DNA of 64,000 nucleotides from Clostridium sp. D33t1_170424_F3 (GTDB lineage: Bacteria > Bacillota > Clostridia > Oscillospirales > Acutalibacteraceae): positions 39,619-103,618 of the forward strand of contig NZ_JADPEG010000013.1 in the NCBI RefSeq assembly GCF_015667585.1, read 5' to 3'. Shown here piece after piece: positions 25,290-33,777 of this stretch. The notes below the pieces were generated by a model. The model was not told where the DNA came from. It did not search any database and saw only the letters and a program-made list of their open reading frames with translations. The translations under genes were made by a program, and so were the position numbers. The stretch's first letter is position 1, and each line of letters opens with the position of its first letter.

Positions 25290-25466
25290 ATGGCGGACAA
25301 AAAAATGGGCCGTCCCACGGACAACCCCAAACCGTACCGCGTTTACGCACGGTTGGATGTCGAAAGCAAAGAGATCCTCGACGCATATACCAAACAGGAA
25401 AATGTAACCGCTATGGAAGCGGTGCGCCGGGCGATCAAAAAGCTGCGGGGTGACCTGAAAAAATGA
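25290..25466 (+). CDS. Small ribbon-helix-helix-like DNA-binding protein
   Basis: A 58-residue protein starting MADKKMGRPTDNPKPYRV. Residues ~17-24 (YRVYARLD) form a strand, followed by two helices (ESKEILDAYTKQ and TAMEAVRRAIKKL). This is the layout of CopG/Arc-type ribbon-helix-helix repressors, and MGRPTDNPK is a recurrent start in small clostridial proteins of this kind. AAAGGAGGTG lies 5 bases before the ATG. It follows directly a promoter covered by a palindrome, which suggests autorepression. There is no toxin gene in the usual partner position, though the DUF6809-like gene follows within 150 bases. Confidence 0.72.
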   Translation: MADKKMGRPTDNPKPYRVYARLDVESKEILDAYTKQENVTAMEAVRRAIKKLRGDLKK

Positions 25467-25606
25467 AGGAAGCGGCGGTCCTCACAACAGACACACGCCA
25501 CTTCCCCACACCGACATGCCTGAAGGCAATAACGGCGTAAATATCATACCATGCGCCGTAATTTCTTTCAAGGTGTGGTCGAGATATTTGGAAAAGAGTG
25601 TTGGAA

Positions 25607-25894
25607 ATGCAACGTATGATGGAAGCTTTGTTTGACGGCCGAATTATTCCATGGGAGCGGCGGGCAGACATAACCGCTGAATACCGGGCCATTAACAAAA
25701 AAATCGAGAATGAAAAACGATACTTTATGGAGAAAATGTCACTAGACGACTGTAAAAGATTTCAAGAGTTAGAAGGTCTGTACGAAACCGCAGCACATTG
25801 TGAAGATGCTGATCTGTACGCACATGGTTTCACATTGGGCACCTGTTTGATGCTGGAAGTCCTGGAAAAGAAGGAAAGTCTTCTGGACGGGTAA
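25607..25894 (+). CDS. DUF6809-like small protein
   Basis: A 95-residue helical protein whose start (MQRMMEALFDGRIIPWE) and C-terminal pattern (AHGFTLGTCLMLEVL) match what I recall of DUF6809 proteins of Clostridia. The middle is a charged helix pair. The ATG at 25607 is preferred, as AAAGAG lies about 8 bases upstream; GTG at 25598 and ATG at 25616 are alternatives. No function is known. It lies between the RHH gene and a terminator and could share its promoter. Confidence 0.6.
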   Translation: MQRMMEALFDGRIIPWERRADITAEYRAINKKIENEKRYFMEKMSLDDCKRFQELEGLYETAAHCEDADLYAHGFTLGTCLMLEVLEKKESLLDG

Positions 25895-26109
25895 ATACAG
25901 TCTGCTATTTTACTGAAAAAAGCGCTTCCGAATTTACCGGGACCACGCAACCCAATTTTTAAGTTTAAGAAAAACAGCGTGACAGTTTGCACTGTCACGC
26001 TGTTTTTCTCTTCTGTTCCATAATCTTACGAAAGGTAACAGGCTCATCCAAAAAATTGCAGCCACTCTCTCATGGTCTGCTAATAAAAAGAAATTTGCGG
26101 CGTTCTCTC
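25895..26109. other. Intergenic region after the DUF6809-like gene
   Basis: Contains the strong terminator at 25970-26008 and about 100 bases of AT-rich spacer before the TetR promoter. Nothing else is seen. Confidence 0.5.
25970..26008. terminator. Perfect bidirectional terminator
   Basis: AAAAACAGCGTGACAGT and ACTGTCACGCTGTTTTT pair perfectly over 17 bp around TTGC. Confidence 0.88.
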
Positions 26110-26138
26110 TTGCATCATTCGTTTTGGCTTGATATAAT
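26110..26138 (+). promoter_or_regulatory. Promoter of the TetR gene
   Basis: TTGCAT (26110-26115), a 17-bp spacer and TATAAT (26133-26138). Its -10 overlaps the left arm of the operator palindrome at 26136-26167. Confidence 0.7.
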
Positions 26139-26167
26139 AAATACAAAATTATAATTTTGTATTTATT
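26136..26167. promoter_or_regulatory. Perfect 15-bp inverted repeat, probable TetR operator
   Basis: AATAAATACAAAATT and AATTTTGTATTTATT are perfect inverted arms around a 2-bp centre, covering the -10 and start site of the promoter before the TetR gene. The compact spacing is typical of TetR-family operators. Autoregulation is inferred. Confidence 0.78.
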
Positions 26168-26194
26168 ATTCACATTGAAACGGAGGGGACCACA

Positions 26195-26806
26195 GTGCCT
26201 AAAATAGCCTATTCTGAAGAGGAACGGGACGCAATCAGGGCAACGCTGATTGACACAGGTCTGGAACTCTTTTCCCGGCAAGGCATTCAACATACGACGG
26301 TTGAGCAAATCTATACCCGCGTCGGGATTTCACGCACCTTTTTTTACTCCTTTTTCCCCGCCAAAGAGGACTTGGTGGTCCAGGCGCTCTATTGCCAGCA
26401 GCCGCAATTGCTGGCATATGCGCAAAGGCTGATGAACGACCCCGAACTCAGCTGGCGGGAGGGAGTCCGGCAGTTTCTGCACACCATCTGCTATGGCAAA
26501 CAGAGCGGCTTTACCATTCTGAGCGTAGAGGAACAACAGGCGCTGTTCAAATGTCTGTCGGGAGAAAATCGGCAGTCCTTTCTGGAAAGACGGCTTACAT
26601 TCTTTACGGAACTGCTGCATACCTTCGGCATCCACACCGGGGAGCCCGGGGTAAAACTGCTCGGCAATCTGGTGTTCTCCGCCGCCATCCTGCGCAAAGC
26701 GATTCCCGAAACCCTGCCGTTCCTCTTTGCAGACGCCGCCGATGAAATGGCCGGTTTTCAAATTGACGCTATCCTTAACTATATGGAAACCCTGCGCAGA
26801 CAGTAA
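26195..26806 (+). CDS. TetR/AcrR-family transcriptional regulator
   Basis: A 203-residue regulator. The N-terminal helix-turn-helix runs DAIRATLIDTGLELFSRQG, then TTVEQIYTRVGISRTFFYSF, then PAKEDLVVQAL, matching the TetR consensus. Residues ~60-203 are a ligand-binding helical domain without a recognisable subfamily. The GTG start has CGGAGGGG 8 bases upstream. A perfect palindrome overlaps its promoter. There is no terminator in the 34 bases before the next gene, so it probably heads and controls the following operon of uncharacterised genes. Confidence 0.9.
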   Translation: MPKIAYSEEERDAIRATLIDTGLELFSRQGIQHTTVEQIYTRVGISRTFFYSFFPAKEDLVVQALYCQQPQLLAYAQRLMNDPELSWREGVRQFLHTICYGKQSGFTILSVEEQQALFKCLSGENRQSFLERRLTFFTELLHTFGIHTGEPGVKLLGNLVFSAAILRKAIPETLPFLFADAADEMAGFQIDAILNYMETLRRQ

Positions 26807-26840
26807 ATTAAAACATCATAACATATGGAGGTAAACGATC

Positions 26841-27329
26841 ATGGGTATTTTTGACAGATTGTTTGGGAAGGAACTGGAGATCGATGAGGCTAAGAGCGAC
26901 GCCAACTGCAAGAAGATGCGGGCGCTCTTTAACCAGGTGGTGGAAAACGGCAGCGATTACAAACTGGTATTTGGCTTTACCGAAGACGTGAGCCGCTTCA
27001 ACTATGGTCTGGTTCACGGCAGCAAGAGCAAAATCGGCAACCTGATTGTGGGCTGGAACGAGGCCAGCGAAACCATTGTCGTGGTCCCCACCGTCCCTGA
27101 CCTCTCCGGCTGCGGCGATCCCACCTGTTACCGCCGCGCAGACATCCATAAGGCCTACCGCAACAAATACCCCACCGACGCCTTCATCATCTATCCGGAC
27201 CGGAAAGGCTACATCGGCATCAACATTTACGACTGGCTGGAAGACGAAAGCTTATATATCTATGTGTCCCAGGAAGCGGAAGTCAGGGAGTTTACCGACT
27301 TCTTCATGACCCGTTTCCAGACCAAGTAA
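26841..27329 (+). CDS. Uncharacterised protein, first structural gene of the TetR-linked operon
   Basis: A 162-residue soluble alpha/beta protein starting MGIFDRLFGKELEIDEAK. It has a strand-rich core (GNLIVGWNEASETIVVVPTV, YIGINIYDWLEDESLYIYV) and two cysteines in SGCGDPTCYRR. I recognise no family. TATGGAGGTAAACGATC precedes the ATG. Spacing to the previous TetR gene (34 bp) and the next gene (12 bp) indicates one transcript. Its short N-terminal helix with basic residues might touch the membrane; this is a guess. Confidence 0.75.
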   Translation: MGIFDRLFGKELEIDEAKSDANCKKMRALFNQVVENGSDYKLVFGFTEDVSRFNYGLVHGSKSKIGNLIVGWNEASETIVVVPTVPDLSGCGDPTCYRRADIHKAYRNKYPTDAFIIYPDRKGYIGINIYDWLEDESLYIYVSQEAEVREFTDFFMTRFQTK

Positions 27330-27341
27330 GGAAGTTCGGAT

Positions 27342-27530
27342 ATGCCCTGGGGAGAGATCGGCGCAGTACTGGCCGTCCTGATCGTGGTTTTTATCGCCGG
27401 AAAGGTCTGGTTCCATCTTGTGGAGGGTGTGCTGGGCGGAATAAAGCGGCTTTTTCAAAAAAGAAAACCGGAGGTATGGCACGCTCTTCCTCCGGAAAAA
27501 GATACAGAGGAGGGTAATAAGCATGTTTGA
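27342..27530 (+). CDS. Small single-pass membrane protein
   Basis: A 62-residue protein with one hydrophobic helix (~residues 5-30: IGAVLAVLIVVFIAGKVWFH) followed by a basic stretch (KRLFQKRKP) and an acidic tail. By the positive-inside rule the tail is cytoplasmic. AAGGAAG precedes the ATG. Its last eight bases overlap the start of the DUF1266 gene, so the two are translationally coupled and it may anchor a partner to the membrane. Confidence 0.7.
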   Translation: MPWGEIGAVLAVLIVVFIAGKVWFHLVEGVLGGIKRLFQKRKPEVWHALPPEKDTEEGNKHV

Positions 27531-28713
27531 CATTGAGGAAATCATGAAGCGGGCCCAGGAGGCCAGCGAGGCTGCATCCCGGCAGCTCAATGAGTCCATA
27601 GAGAAAAGCCAGAAGATCGCCGAACAGATGCGGGAGGACGCAGAAAAAGCGAAGGCGGAAAAAGCCGCCCGGCAGCAGGAGACGGAAGCGCAGGCTGCCG
27701 CCAACCAACAGCGTCAGGTGGAGATTCTGGGGCAGATGTTCAGCCCGGAGGCAATGGCGCAGATGGCGGACAACGAAGCGTTAATCCAGCAGTTGGTGGA
27801 CGAAAAGGTGTCTGAGACAGCCGCCCTGGGCGTGGAGGGCATGATGGACCAGCTCTTTGGCGAGGACATGGGCGTGATCGCCGCGGCTCTGGAAACGCTG
27901 GCGATGGAGGACGGCGAGGATGCGGAAGACGAAGACCGGGAGCTGGACTTTGCAATGGAAGAAGAACTGTACAACATTTTGGACGAGAGGCTGGCACAGC
28001 TTGAGACGCTGCCGGAACCGGAACCAAGCCCCTATGCCAAAGACGATCCCCGCTGGGCACAGTTTGGCATCCTGCTCTCCGGCATCATCTCCCATTTGAA
28101 CGACCACCAATTAGACGGCATGGATGTGGAGGAACATATTCCGGTGATGGAGCAGCAGATCGTTTCGCTGGTGCGCCGCTCCTGGGGCGTCAATGGGCGC
28201 GGCGAACTGCTGGACACCATTCGCTATCTGACCCGGGAGGGTTACACCCTGCGCTACCGGATATACTGCGAGGCAGCTTCTCCGGAGGACTTGCTGGACG
28301 AAACCGACGAAGAGGAATGTGAATCTATCGGCCGGGGCTGGCGGTTCGCACAGCATTACAAAGCGCATTTCACTCCGGGCTTTATGACAGGCTGGGATGT
28401 GGGCCGGGCGGCCATGCTGGCCCGCTGGGGCTGCTACCTCGGCTGGCTTACCGAAGGCGAAGCGGTGGGAATTTTGTGGGACCTCTCCCAGCGGGCGGCG
28501 GAAGAACTGCACAGCTGGCGGGAATTTGCCCAATCTTACCTGTTCGGCGGACTGATGTGGAAACTGCTCTGCGGGGACGTCGCAGCGGAGAGCTACCTGG
28601 GCTTTTTGGCCGACGCCGCCACCGACCTGCTGATCGGGCGGGCGGAGGACGACGAGGGACAGTGGAGAGACTGCCCATGGCCCGCCGCCCGAAAAATCGG
28701 CTTTCAGGCATAA
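27523..28713 (+). CDS. DUF1266 protein with N-terminal coiled coil
   Basis: A 396-residue protein. Residues ~1-75 form a long Ala/Glu/Gln-rich coiled coil, ~110-160 are very acidic (ALAMEDGEDAEDEDRELDF), and ~200-390 match DUF1266: SWGVNGRGELLDTIRYLTREG, FMTGWDVGRAAMLARWGCYLGWLTEGEA and SWREFAQSYLFGGLMW. DUF1266 is also found in enterobacterial YbeR/YbeU-type proteins and beside polymorphic-toxin immunity genes, but its function is not established. AGGAGGGTAATAAGC precedes the ATG, which lies inside the previous gene. The 814-residue gene follows 26 bp later. Confidence 0.85.
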   Translation: MFDIEEIMKRAQEASEAASRQLNESIEKSQKIAEQMREDAEKAKAEKAARQQETEAQAAANQQRQVEILGQMFSPEAMAQMADNEALIQQLVDEKVSETAALGVEGMMDQLFGEDMGVIAAALETLAMEDGEDAEDEDRELDFAMEEELYNILDERLAQLETLPEPEPSPYAKDDPRWAQFGILLSGIISHLNDHQLDGMDVEEHIPVMEQQIVSLVRRSWGVNGRGELLDTIRYLTREGYTLRYRIYCEAASPEDLLDETDEEECESIGRGWRFAQHYKAHFTPGFMTGWDVGRAAMLARWGCYLGWLTEGEAVGILWDLSQRAAEELHSWREFAQSYLFGGLMWKLLCGDVAAESYLGFLADAATDLLIGRAEDDEGQWRDCPWPAARKIGFQA

Positions 28714-28739
28714 GCAGGCGGTATCAGAGGGAGGACTCC

Positions 28740-31184
28740 ATGTTTGACCTTACTTATTTAGAGGAAACCGCACTGGACATCCTCAACTTTGACGGCGAGG
28801 TGGGCGATACGCTGGCGGAACTGCGCCGCAATTGGGGCCGGGAAATCCCAGCCCTTATCGACCAACGGTTTGACGCTGTTGCCCTCCAATACAGGCCCTT
28901 TTCGCATGAATATGGGGTGCGGGCACTGGGCCAGGAGCTGACCGCCTTCGGCTGGGGCCTCTATGACTTCGACGAGGAGGACGAATACCTGTTCGTTCTT
29001 ATTCCGGAGGCGGAAAAGGATACCTTTGAAAAGCAGTGCCGCAAAGAGGGCCGCTATTTTAAGCTGATCAAGCAGCGGGGCCGCGCCTGGGGGCAGCCTG
29101 CCAAAGAACAGGATACCCAACCGCTGATGCCCTGCCGGGACAGCCGTTTTCCGGATGACGCCTGCTACACCGTACAGGAAATTGCAGGAAACTTTGCCAG
29201 CGGCATTTGGATGGCAAAGAACAAAGAACAGCAGGGAAAATTTGTGGCCGACCTGCGAAAGCGCCCGCTGGAGCCCATCAAGGTCAAGTGGGCGGACTTC
29301 CGCGCGCTTACCTATTCCCCGAAACTGGACTTTTACGCCGCCATCTATTCTGCAAAATACGCCCAAGAGGTGATCGGCGGCAAGGACCCTGCCAAAGTCA
29401 ACGACTGGCTGCACCTCACCCCCCGGTCCATGAGCAAGCTGGGCGGGCTTTACTGGCTGGGTGATACCCTCTGCACAGGGGACGAGGAAAGCATCCTGTT
29501 CCTCACAATGAATGAGCGGCGCTGCCAGAACACCCAGCGATTTATTTTGTCTCCCAGCGATGAGGGATGCCAGCTTGCCGCCGACGGGCTGGGGCGCATT
29601 TTCGCCCAGCGCCACCGCCGGGACAGCCGGCTGACCTGCTATGAAAACAACGACCTGAATTTATACAGGCCCTTGCGCATGAAGGATTACGACGAGGTGG
29701 GCAACAGCATTCCCATCCCAGGGACGCCCCGCCTGCTGATGATCCGGGAGACCTGGGGCAGCGGCGACACGAAGGGCAACCTCTTTGATCTGGACATGGA
29801 CACTGGGCGCTGTAAGATCGTCCCGCTGCCCGGCATGGGTGAAAACCTGAAGCTGCGTCCCTTCACCGGCGACTGGGCGCTGATTTACAATTCCGGCGAC
29901 GACTTCCGCACCGATTTTGCCCAGCTCTGGAACCAGCAAACCGGAGAGATCCTGCGCATCCGGTCCGGCATGTTCGGCCCCCACAAGCCCGATCAAATCG
30001 CCGCTCTGCCGGACGGCCGCGTGGTGATCGCCACGCGGCACAGAGAGGCGGGCAGCATCCTCCACGAGCCGGAAGATTTTTGGGGCTTTCTGCGCTCTGC
30101 CAATAAGCCGGAGAAGCTGGGAAAATGGCTGCGCTATCGTGACCCCTACCCGGACATCCCCCATACCCTGCCGCCCAAAGGGCAGCAGCTTTCTATCAAG
30201 AGAGAGCATCTCGTGATCTGCGGAAAGAAACTGGTCCCGCCTTTCTCCTTGGAACAGACAACGGATGCCCTGGGTGCGGCCCGCATTGCGGTAAAGTCCG
30301 GTGTCCGCAGGGACGCGGCCACCGGCGAGGAACACCCCTATACCGCCCTTTACTACGTATGGGACGCGCTGGGCATCCAGGGCCGGGTGAACGAGGAAAA
30401 GACGGGGATCGATCATCTTTCCATCTGCCTTTCCACCCATGAGCGCAATCTTCCCGCAAAACCGTTTGACGGGGAGGTGCTGATTGGCGGCAAGGACTAC
30501 ACCGAGGCGAATTGGGAGCCTTTCGGTTCCATCCACACCCTCCGACTGGGCTGCTTCACCCTCTTCACCTGTCTGCCCGGCCCCGTTCCAGACGGCGGGG
30601 ACGACAAACTCCGGGAAATGCTCGCGTACCATGCCAGCCATATCGAGCTCTCCTATGTCCCACCGAAACCAAAGGGGAAGACCTGTAAATACAAGCTTCC
30701 TAAGCTGGACGAGCCGGTCCTGAAATTTAAAAACCTGAATTTCAAGCTGGCGGTGATGAATGTGCTGATGTTTGAAAAGGGCCTGTTGGAACCGAAGTTC
30801 AATATCTGGGAATTTGCCGGAGAATACGCCCGCCGTAAAATTGACCCGGCGGCCGAGGGCTATGACGGCATGGTGCCGGAAGCGGCCAGCTGGTTCCGGC
30901 GCTACCCCATCCCCGCCCGGCTGGCCCCGGAGATCACCGAGATCGACATGGACGGCGGGGACGAAATCAACTGCCAGCTTGCCCCAAACTGGGACGGCGA
31001 AGACGGCCTGTTCGACATCGACGCCATCGACGAGGCCGAGCTGCGGCAGTTTCCAAATCTCAAGCGGGCTTCCATCTTCACCACCCAGGAACGCGCCGTG
31101 GCGCCGGTGTTCCACAAATGCGGAATTGCGGTTGTTTCCGCCTGCGACGTTCCCTTTGAGAGCGACAAAGAGGGAGCAACCTGA
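28740..31184 (+). CDS. Large uncharacterised multidomain protein
   Basis: An 814-residue soluble protein. The ATG at 28740 is preferred because GAGGGAGGAC lies just before it; a longer in-frame reading from 28476 overlaps the DUF1266 gene and is rejected. Residues ~1-125 form a small alpha/beta domain (YDFDEEDEYLFVLIPEAEK). Residues ~310-560 are strand-rich with repeated Trp/Gly-Asp patterns (NLFDLDMDTGRCKIVPLPG, IAALPDGRVVIATRH), perhaps a beta-propeller. Residues ~680-800 (FNIWEFAGEYARRKIDP, EITEIDMDGGDEI, LRQFPNLKRASIF) resemble what I recall as DUF6892. No catalytic motif stands out. It is the last gene of the TetR-linked operon; a hairpin follows. Confidence 0.7.
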   Translation: MFDLTYLEETALDILNFDGEVGDTLAELRRNWGREIPALIDQRFDAVALQYRPFSHEYGVRALGQELTAFGWGLYDFDEEDEYLFVLIPEAEKDTFEKQCRKEGRYFKLIKQRGRAWGQPAKEQDTQPLMPCRDSRFPDDACYTVQEIAGNFASGIWMAKNKEQQGKFVADLRKRPLEPIKVKWADFRALTYSPKLDFYAAIYSAKYAQEVIGGKDPAKVNDWLHLTPRSMSKLGGLYWLGDTLCTGDEESILFLTMNERRCQNTQRFILSPSDEGCQLAADGLGRIFAQRHRRDSRLTCYENNDLNLYRPLRMKDYDEVGNSIPIPGTPRLLMIRETWGSGDTKGNLFDLDMDTGRCKIVPLPGMGENLKLRPFTGDWALIYNSGDDFRTDFAQLWNQQTGEILRIRSGMFGPHKPDQIAALPDGRVVIATRHREAGSILHEPEDFWGFLRSANKPEKLGKWLRYRDPYPDIPHTLPPKGQQLSIKREHLVICGKKLVPPFSLEQTTDALGAARIAVKSGVRRDAATGEEHPYTALYYVWDALGIQGRVNEEKTGIDHLSICLSTHERNLPAKPFDGEVLIGGKDYTEANWEPFGSIHTLRLGCFTLFTCLPGPVPDGGDDKLREMLAYHASHIELSYVPPKPKGKTCKYKLPKLDEPVLKFKNLNFKLAVMNVLMFEKGLLEPKFNIWEFAGEYARRKIDPAAEGYDGMVPEAASWFRRYPIPARLAPEITEIDMDGGDEINCQLAPNWDGEDGLFDIDAIDEAELRQFPNLKRASIFTTQERAVAPVFHKCGIAVVSACDVPFESDKEGAT

Positions 31185-31216
31185 AATCAGCCGCACGGGT
31201 TGCGGCATGAACATGC

Positions 31217-31255
31217 GCTGTACTTTTGGCAAATAAAGTACAGCTAATTTCTATT
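31217..31255 (+). terminator. Probable terminator of the DUF1266 operon
   Basis: GCTGTACTTT (31217-31226) and AAAGTACAGC (31235-31244) form a perfect 10-bp stem followed by TAATTTCTATTTTA. The T-run is broken, so readthrough into the DUF4259 gene is possible. Confidence 0.55.
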
Positions 31256-31275
31256 TTACGGAGGGAAAACGTTAT

Positions 31276-31680
31276 ATGGGTGCATGGAATTACGCTGTGT
31301 TTGATGATGATACGGCTTATGACGCGCTGGACGACATCATGGCTTCATCAAATATAATTGCTGATATGGAATGGTACTTTGATGCGGTTATACATGCAGA
31401 ATATGTCGATTATGATGAAGGGCACTATGCCTTGGTATCGGCCGCGGTGATTGACAGTGCGATAAACGGGACTCATCACAGATGCGATGTAGATCATTAT
31501 TTTAAATGGACAGAATCCTTAACGCATCTGGATTTTTCATCTCTCAAGCAGAAGGCAATAAAGGCGATTGACGCTGTTCTTTCCAACAACTCCGAATTAA
31601 AGGAATTGTGGGAAGAGAACGAAGAACTGTATCCTTTATGGCGAAAGGACAAGCGTTCCATACAGGAAAAGCTTCGGTAA
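31276..31680 (+). CDS. DUF4259 protein
   Basis: A 134-residue acidic, helical protein beginning MGAWNYAVFDDDTAYDALDDI, the hallmark start of DUF4259 (usually MGAWG-x-x-FxNDxAxDW). DUF4259 proteins are common as orphan or immunity-like genes, with no known biochemical role. GGAGGGAAAACGTTAT precedes the ATG. It is clearly more AT-rich than the DUF1266 operon before it, which suggests a separate origin. It lies 91 bp after the 814-residue gene, beyond a weak terminator. Confidence 0.82.
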   Translation: MGAWNYAVFDDDTAYDALDDIMASSNIIADMEWYFDAVIHAEYVDYDEGHYALVSAAVIDSAINGTHHRCDVDHYFKWTESLTHLDFSSLKQKAIKAIDAVLSNNSELKELWEENEELYPLWRKDKRSIQEKLR

Positions 31681-31739
31681 CGAATCCCTGTTTATTTTCG
31701 GATGCTTGATTGACATCAGCAGAAAACAAAGGAGATTGC

Positions 31740-32330
31740 ATGAACGTATCTGTTATTTTAGGACACCCCTATGAAAACAGCTTTAATGCTGCCATTGCAG
31801 CAACGGTAATAAAAGTATTAAAGGCAAACGGTCATACCGTTATGTTCCACGACTTATATCGGGAAAATTTTAACCCCGTTATTCCAAAAGAAGAGTTGAT
31901 AAGCGACCAGACAAAAGACCCTCTGGTTGCACTCCATCAACAGGAGATTCGGGAAGCAGACGGAATCATTATTGTGCACCCCAATTGGTGGGGACAACCG
32001 CCAGCTATATTAAAAGGCTGGGTTGACCGGGTATTGCGGGAAACGATTGCTTATACTTTTCCGGAAGGCGATACTGGCGGCGGACTTCCCATCGGGCTTT
32101 TGAAAGCAAAAACAGGGCTTGTCTTCAACACCTCAAATACCCCGAAAAAGCGAGAGATTGAGAAATTCGGCGATCCGATCAACCGCCTTTGGAAAGATTG
32201 CATCTTTGATTTCTGCGGTGTGCCCATTTTTGACAGAATCATGTTTCGAGTTGTTGCAGACAGCAGCCGTGCGGAAAGGGAAGAATGGCTAAAGCAGGCC
32301 CGGCACATGGTAAACCGCTACTTTCCGTAA
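31740..32330 (+). CDS. Flavodoxin-fold NAD(P)H oxidoreductase
   Basis: A 196-residue protein of the NQO1/MdaB/KefF-like family. It opens with a Rossmann-like strand and flavin phosphate loop (VILGHPYENSFNAAI) and contains the flavin motif HPNWWGQPPAILKGWVDRV, both standard. It probably reduces quinones or electrophiles with FMN or FAD. The ATG at 31740 has AAAGGAGATTGC upstream; a longer frame from 31710 lacks a site. It is a single gene, more AT-rich than average. The substrate is not predictable. Confidence 0.88.
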   Translation: MNVSVILGHPYENSFNAAIAATVIKVLKANGHTVMFHDLYRENFNPVIPKEELISDQTKDPLVALHQQEIREADGIIIVHPNWWGQPPAILKGWVDRVLRETIAYTFPEGDTGGGLPIGLLKAKTGLVFNTSNTPKKREIEKFGDPINRLWKDCIFDFCGVPIFDRIMFRVVADSSRAEREEWLKQARHMVNRYFP

Positions 32331-32336
32331 AAATCT

Positions 32337-32741
32337 TTCCATTGACCGGGCTGATTTCATATCGCCTTATGGAAAAACGCATCTTCTGCTAAAATCTGAA
32401 CAAGGCCAGAGAATGGAACGGCGATGCAGAAAAACGTTCTGATTTCGGCGTTCATCCAGCTGTTTTTTCCGGATAGGCCCATTCAGCCCGGAACAGGGCC
32501 GGAGACAGCCTCCGCTTTCAGCAAGGTCTGCCACCATGCGTCTATAGATGCAGTAAATAGCCGCCTGACTACCACTGCGGCAGTAGTTCCATAAGCTCGC
32601 CATTGACATGATTCCCCACATAAACCCGGAGGCTGGTGCGGATATACAGAGAAAGGGCGCCGTTTTTGCAACGGCGCCCTTTCTCTGTATATTCTCTTGT
32701 ATCCTGCGTGCATTCAGCCGTCTGCCCCGGACGCTTTTCGA
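32337..32741. other. Intergenic region between the oxidoreductase and spoVAD
   Basis: I see no gene in these 400 bases. They contain the long inverted repeat at 32642-32692. Weak minus-strand frames lack binding sites and family resemblance. Confidence 0.5.
32642..32692. repeat. 23-bp perfect inverted repeat
   Basis: Positions 32642-32664 and 32670-32692 are perfect inverted copies around TTTGC; the core is AAAGGGCGCCGTT. It lies between convergent genes, so it could be a two-way terminator, but it has no T-run and the stem is unusually long. Confidence 0.75.
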
Positions 32742-33761
32742 TTATTTCACCTGCGACTCCAAAAAGACCAGATGCGCCACACCGGGAATGCTCTCCCCCT
32801 GCTGGGAGGAGGTTGTGGACATCAGCGCGCCGGTGCCGAGGAACAGCACCTTTTTCAGCTCGCCCATAGAGAGCTGCCGCATCACCAGCGAATTGAGCAC
32901 CGCGGCGGAGCAGCCGCAGCCGGAACCGCCCGCGTGGACGTCCTGCGCTTCGCGCTCATAGATCATCAGGCCGCAGTCGTTGTGCATGGTGCTGATGTCG
33001 ATGCCGCCCTTGCGCAAAATTTCCTGCATCAGGTCGCAGCCCACCCGGCCGAGGTCGCCGGTCAGGATCAGGTCGTAGTCCTCCGGCCGGGTATCGGTGT
33101 CGGACAGGTAGTCCTTCAGCGTCTGCGCAGCCGCCGGAGCCATCGCCGCGCCCATGTTGTTGGCGTCCTTGACGCCCAGGTCCGCGATCCTTCCGAATGT
33201 GACCGCGTTCACCTTGACTTCGCCGCGTCCCGGCGCGCCCAGCACCATCGCGCCCGCGGCCGTCGCCGTCCATTGGGAAGTCGGCGTGCGTTGCCCGCCG
33301 TATTCCAGCGGGAAGCGGAACTGCCGCTCTGCCGAACAGAAATGCGACGACGTGACCGCAACCGCCCGGTTTGCAATCCCCGTCTCTACAAACAGGGAGG
33401 CCAGCCCCAGCGTCTGCGCCATGGTGGAGCATGCTCCGTACTGCCCCAAAAACGGGATACTCATGCTGCGCAGCCCGAAGGTGGAGGAAATGCATTGGTT
33501 CAACAGGTCGCCAGCCAGAATGCAGTCGATGTCCTGGCTCTCCAACGCAGCCTTTTGCAGGGCGGCTTCCACCGCTTCCTTTTGCAGCTGGCTCTCCGCT
33601 TTTTCCCAGCTCTCCTCGCCCAGCGTATTATCGTCATGCACCGTATCAAAAAATTCGCCCAGCGGTCCGTCTTTTTCTTTTTTTCCCGCAATGGACGCAT
33701 AGCCCAGGATCCCCGGGCTCTTGTCCAGCATCAGGGTGTATCTTCCCACTCTTGTCGGCAT
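32742..33761 (-). CDS. spoVAD: Stage V sporulation protein AD
   Basis: A 339-residue thiolase-fold protein of the SpoVA channel that moves dipicolinic acid into and out of the spore. Markers are GRYTLMLDKSPGILGYASIAG at the start, QDIDCILAGDLLNQC, FGLRSMSIPFLGQYGACSTM, ETGIANRAVAVTSSHFCSAE and GSGCGCSAAV. SpoVAD binds dipicolinate on the outside of the inner spore membrane. It follows spoVAC by 16 bp on the same transcript. SpoVAE, usually the next gene, is absent here. Confidence 0.95.
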   Translation of the reverse strand: MPTRVGRYTLMLDKSPGILGYASIAGKKEKDGPLGEFFDTVHDDNTLGEESWEKAESQLQKEAVEAALQKAALESQDIDCILAGDLLNQCISSTFGLRSMSIPFLGQYGACSTMAQTLGLASLFVETGIANRAVAVTSSHFCSAERQFRFPLEYGGQRTPTSQWTATAAGAMVLGAPGRGEVKVNAVTFGRIADLGVKDANNMGAAMAPAAAQTLKDYLSDTDTRPEDYDLILTGDLGRVGCDLMQEILRKGGIDISTMHNDCGLMIYEREAQDVHAGGSGCGCSAAVLNSLVMRQLSMGELKKVLFLGTGALMSTTSSQQGESIPGVAHLVFLESQVK

Positions 33762-33777
33762 GGTATTTGCCTCCCTG

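Noticed and set aside
28476..28739. 88-codon N-terminal extension of the 814-residue protein
   Set aside because: It overlaps the DUF1266 gene in another frame; the ATG at 28740 has a strong ribosome binding site.
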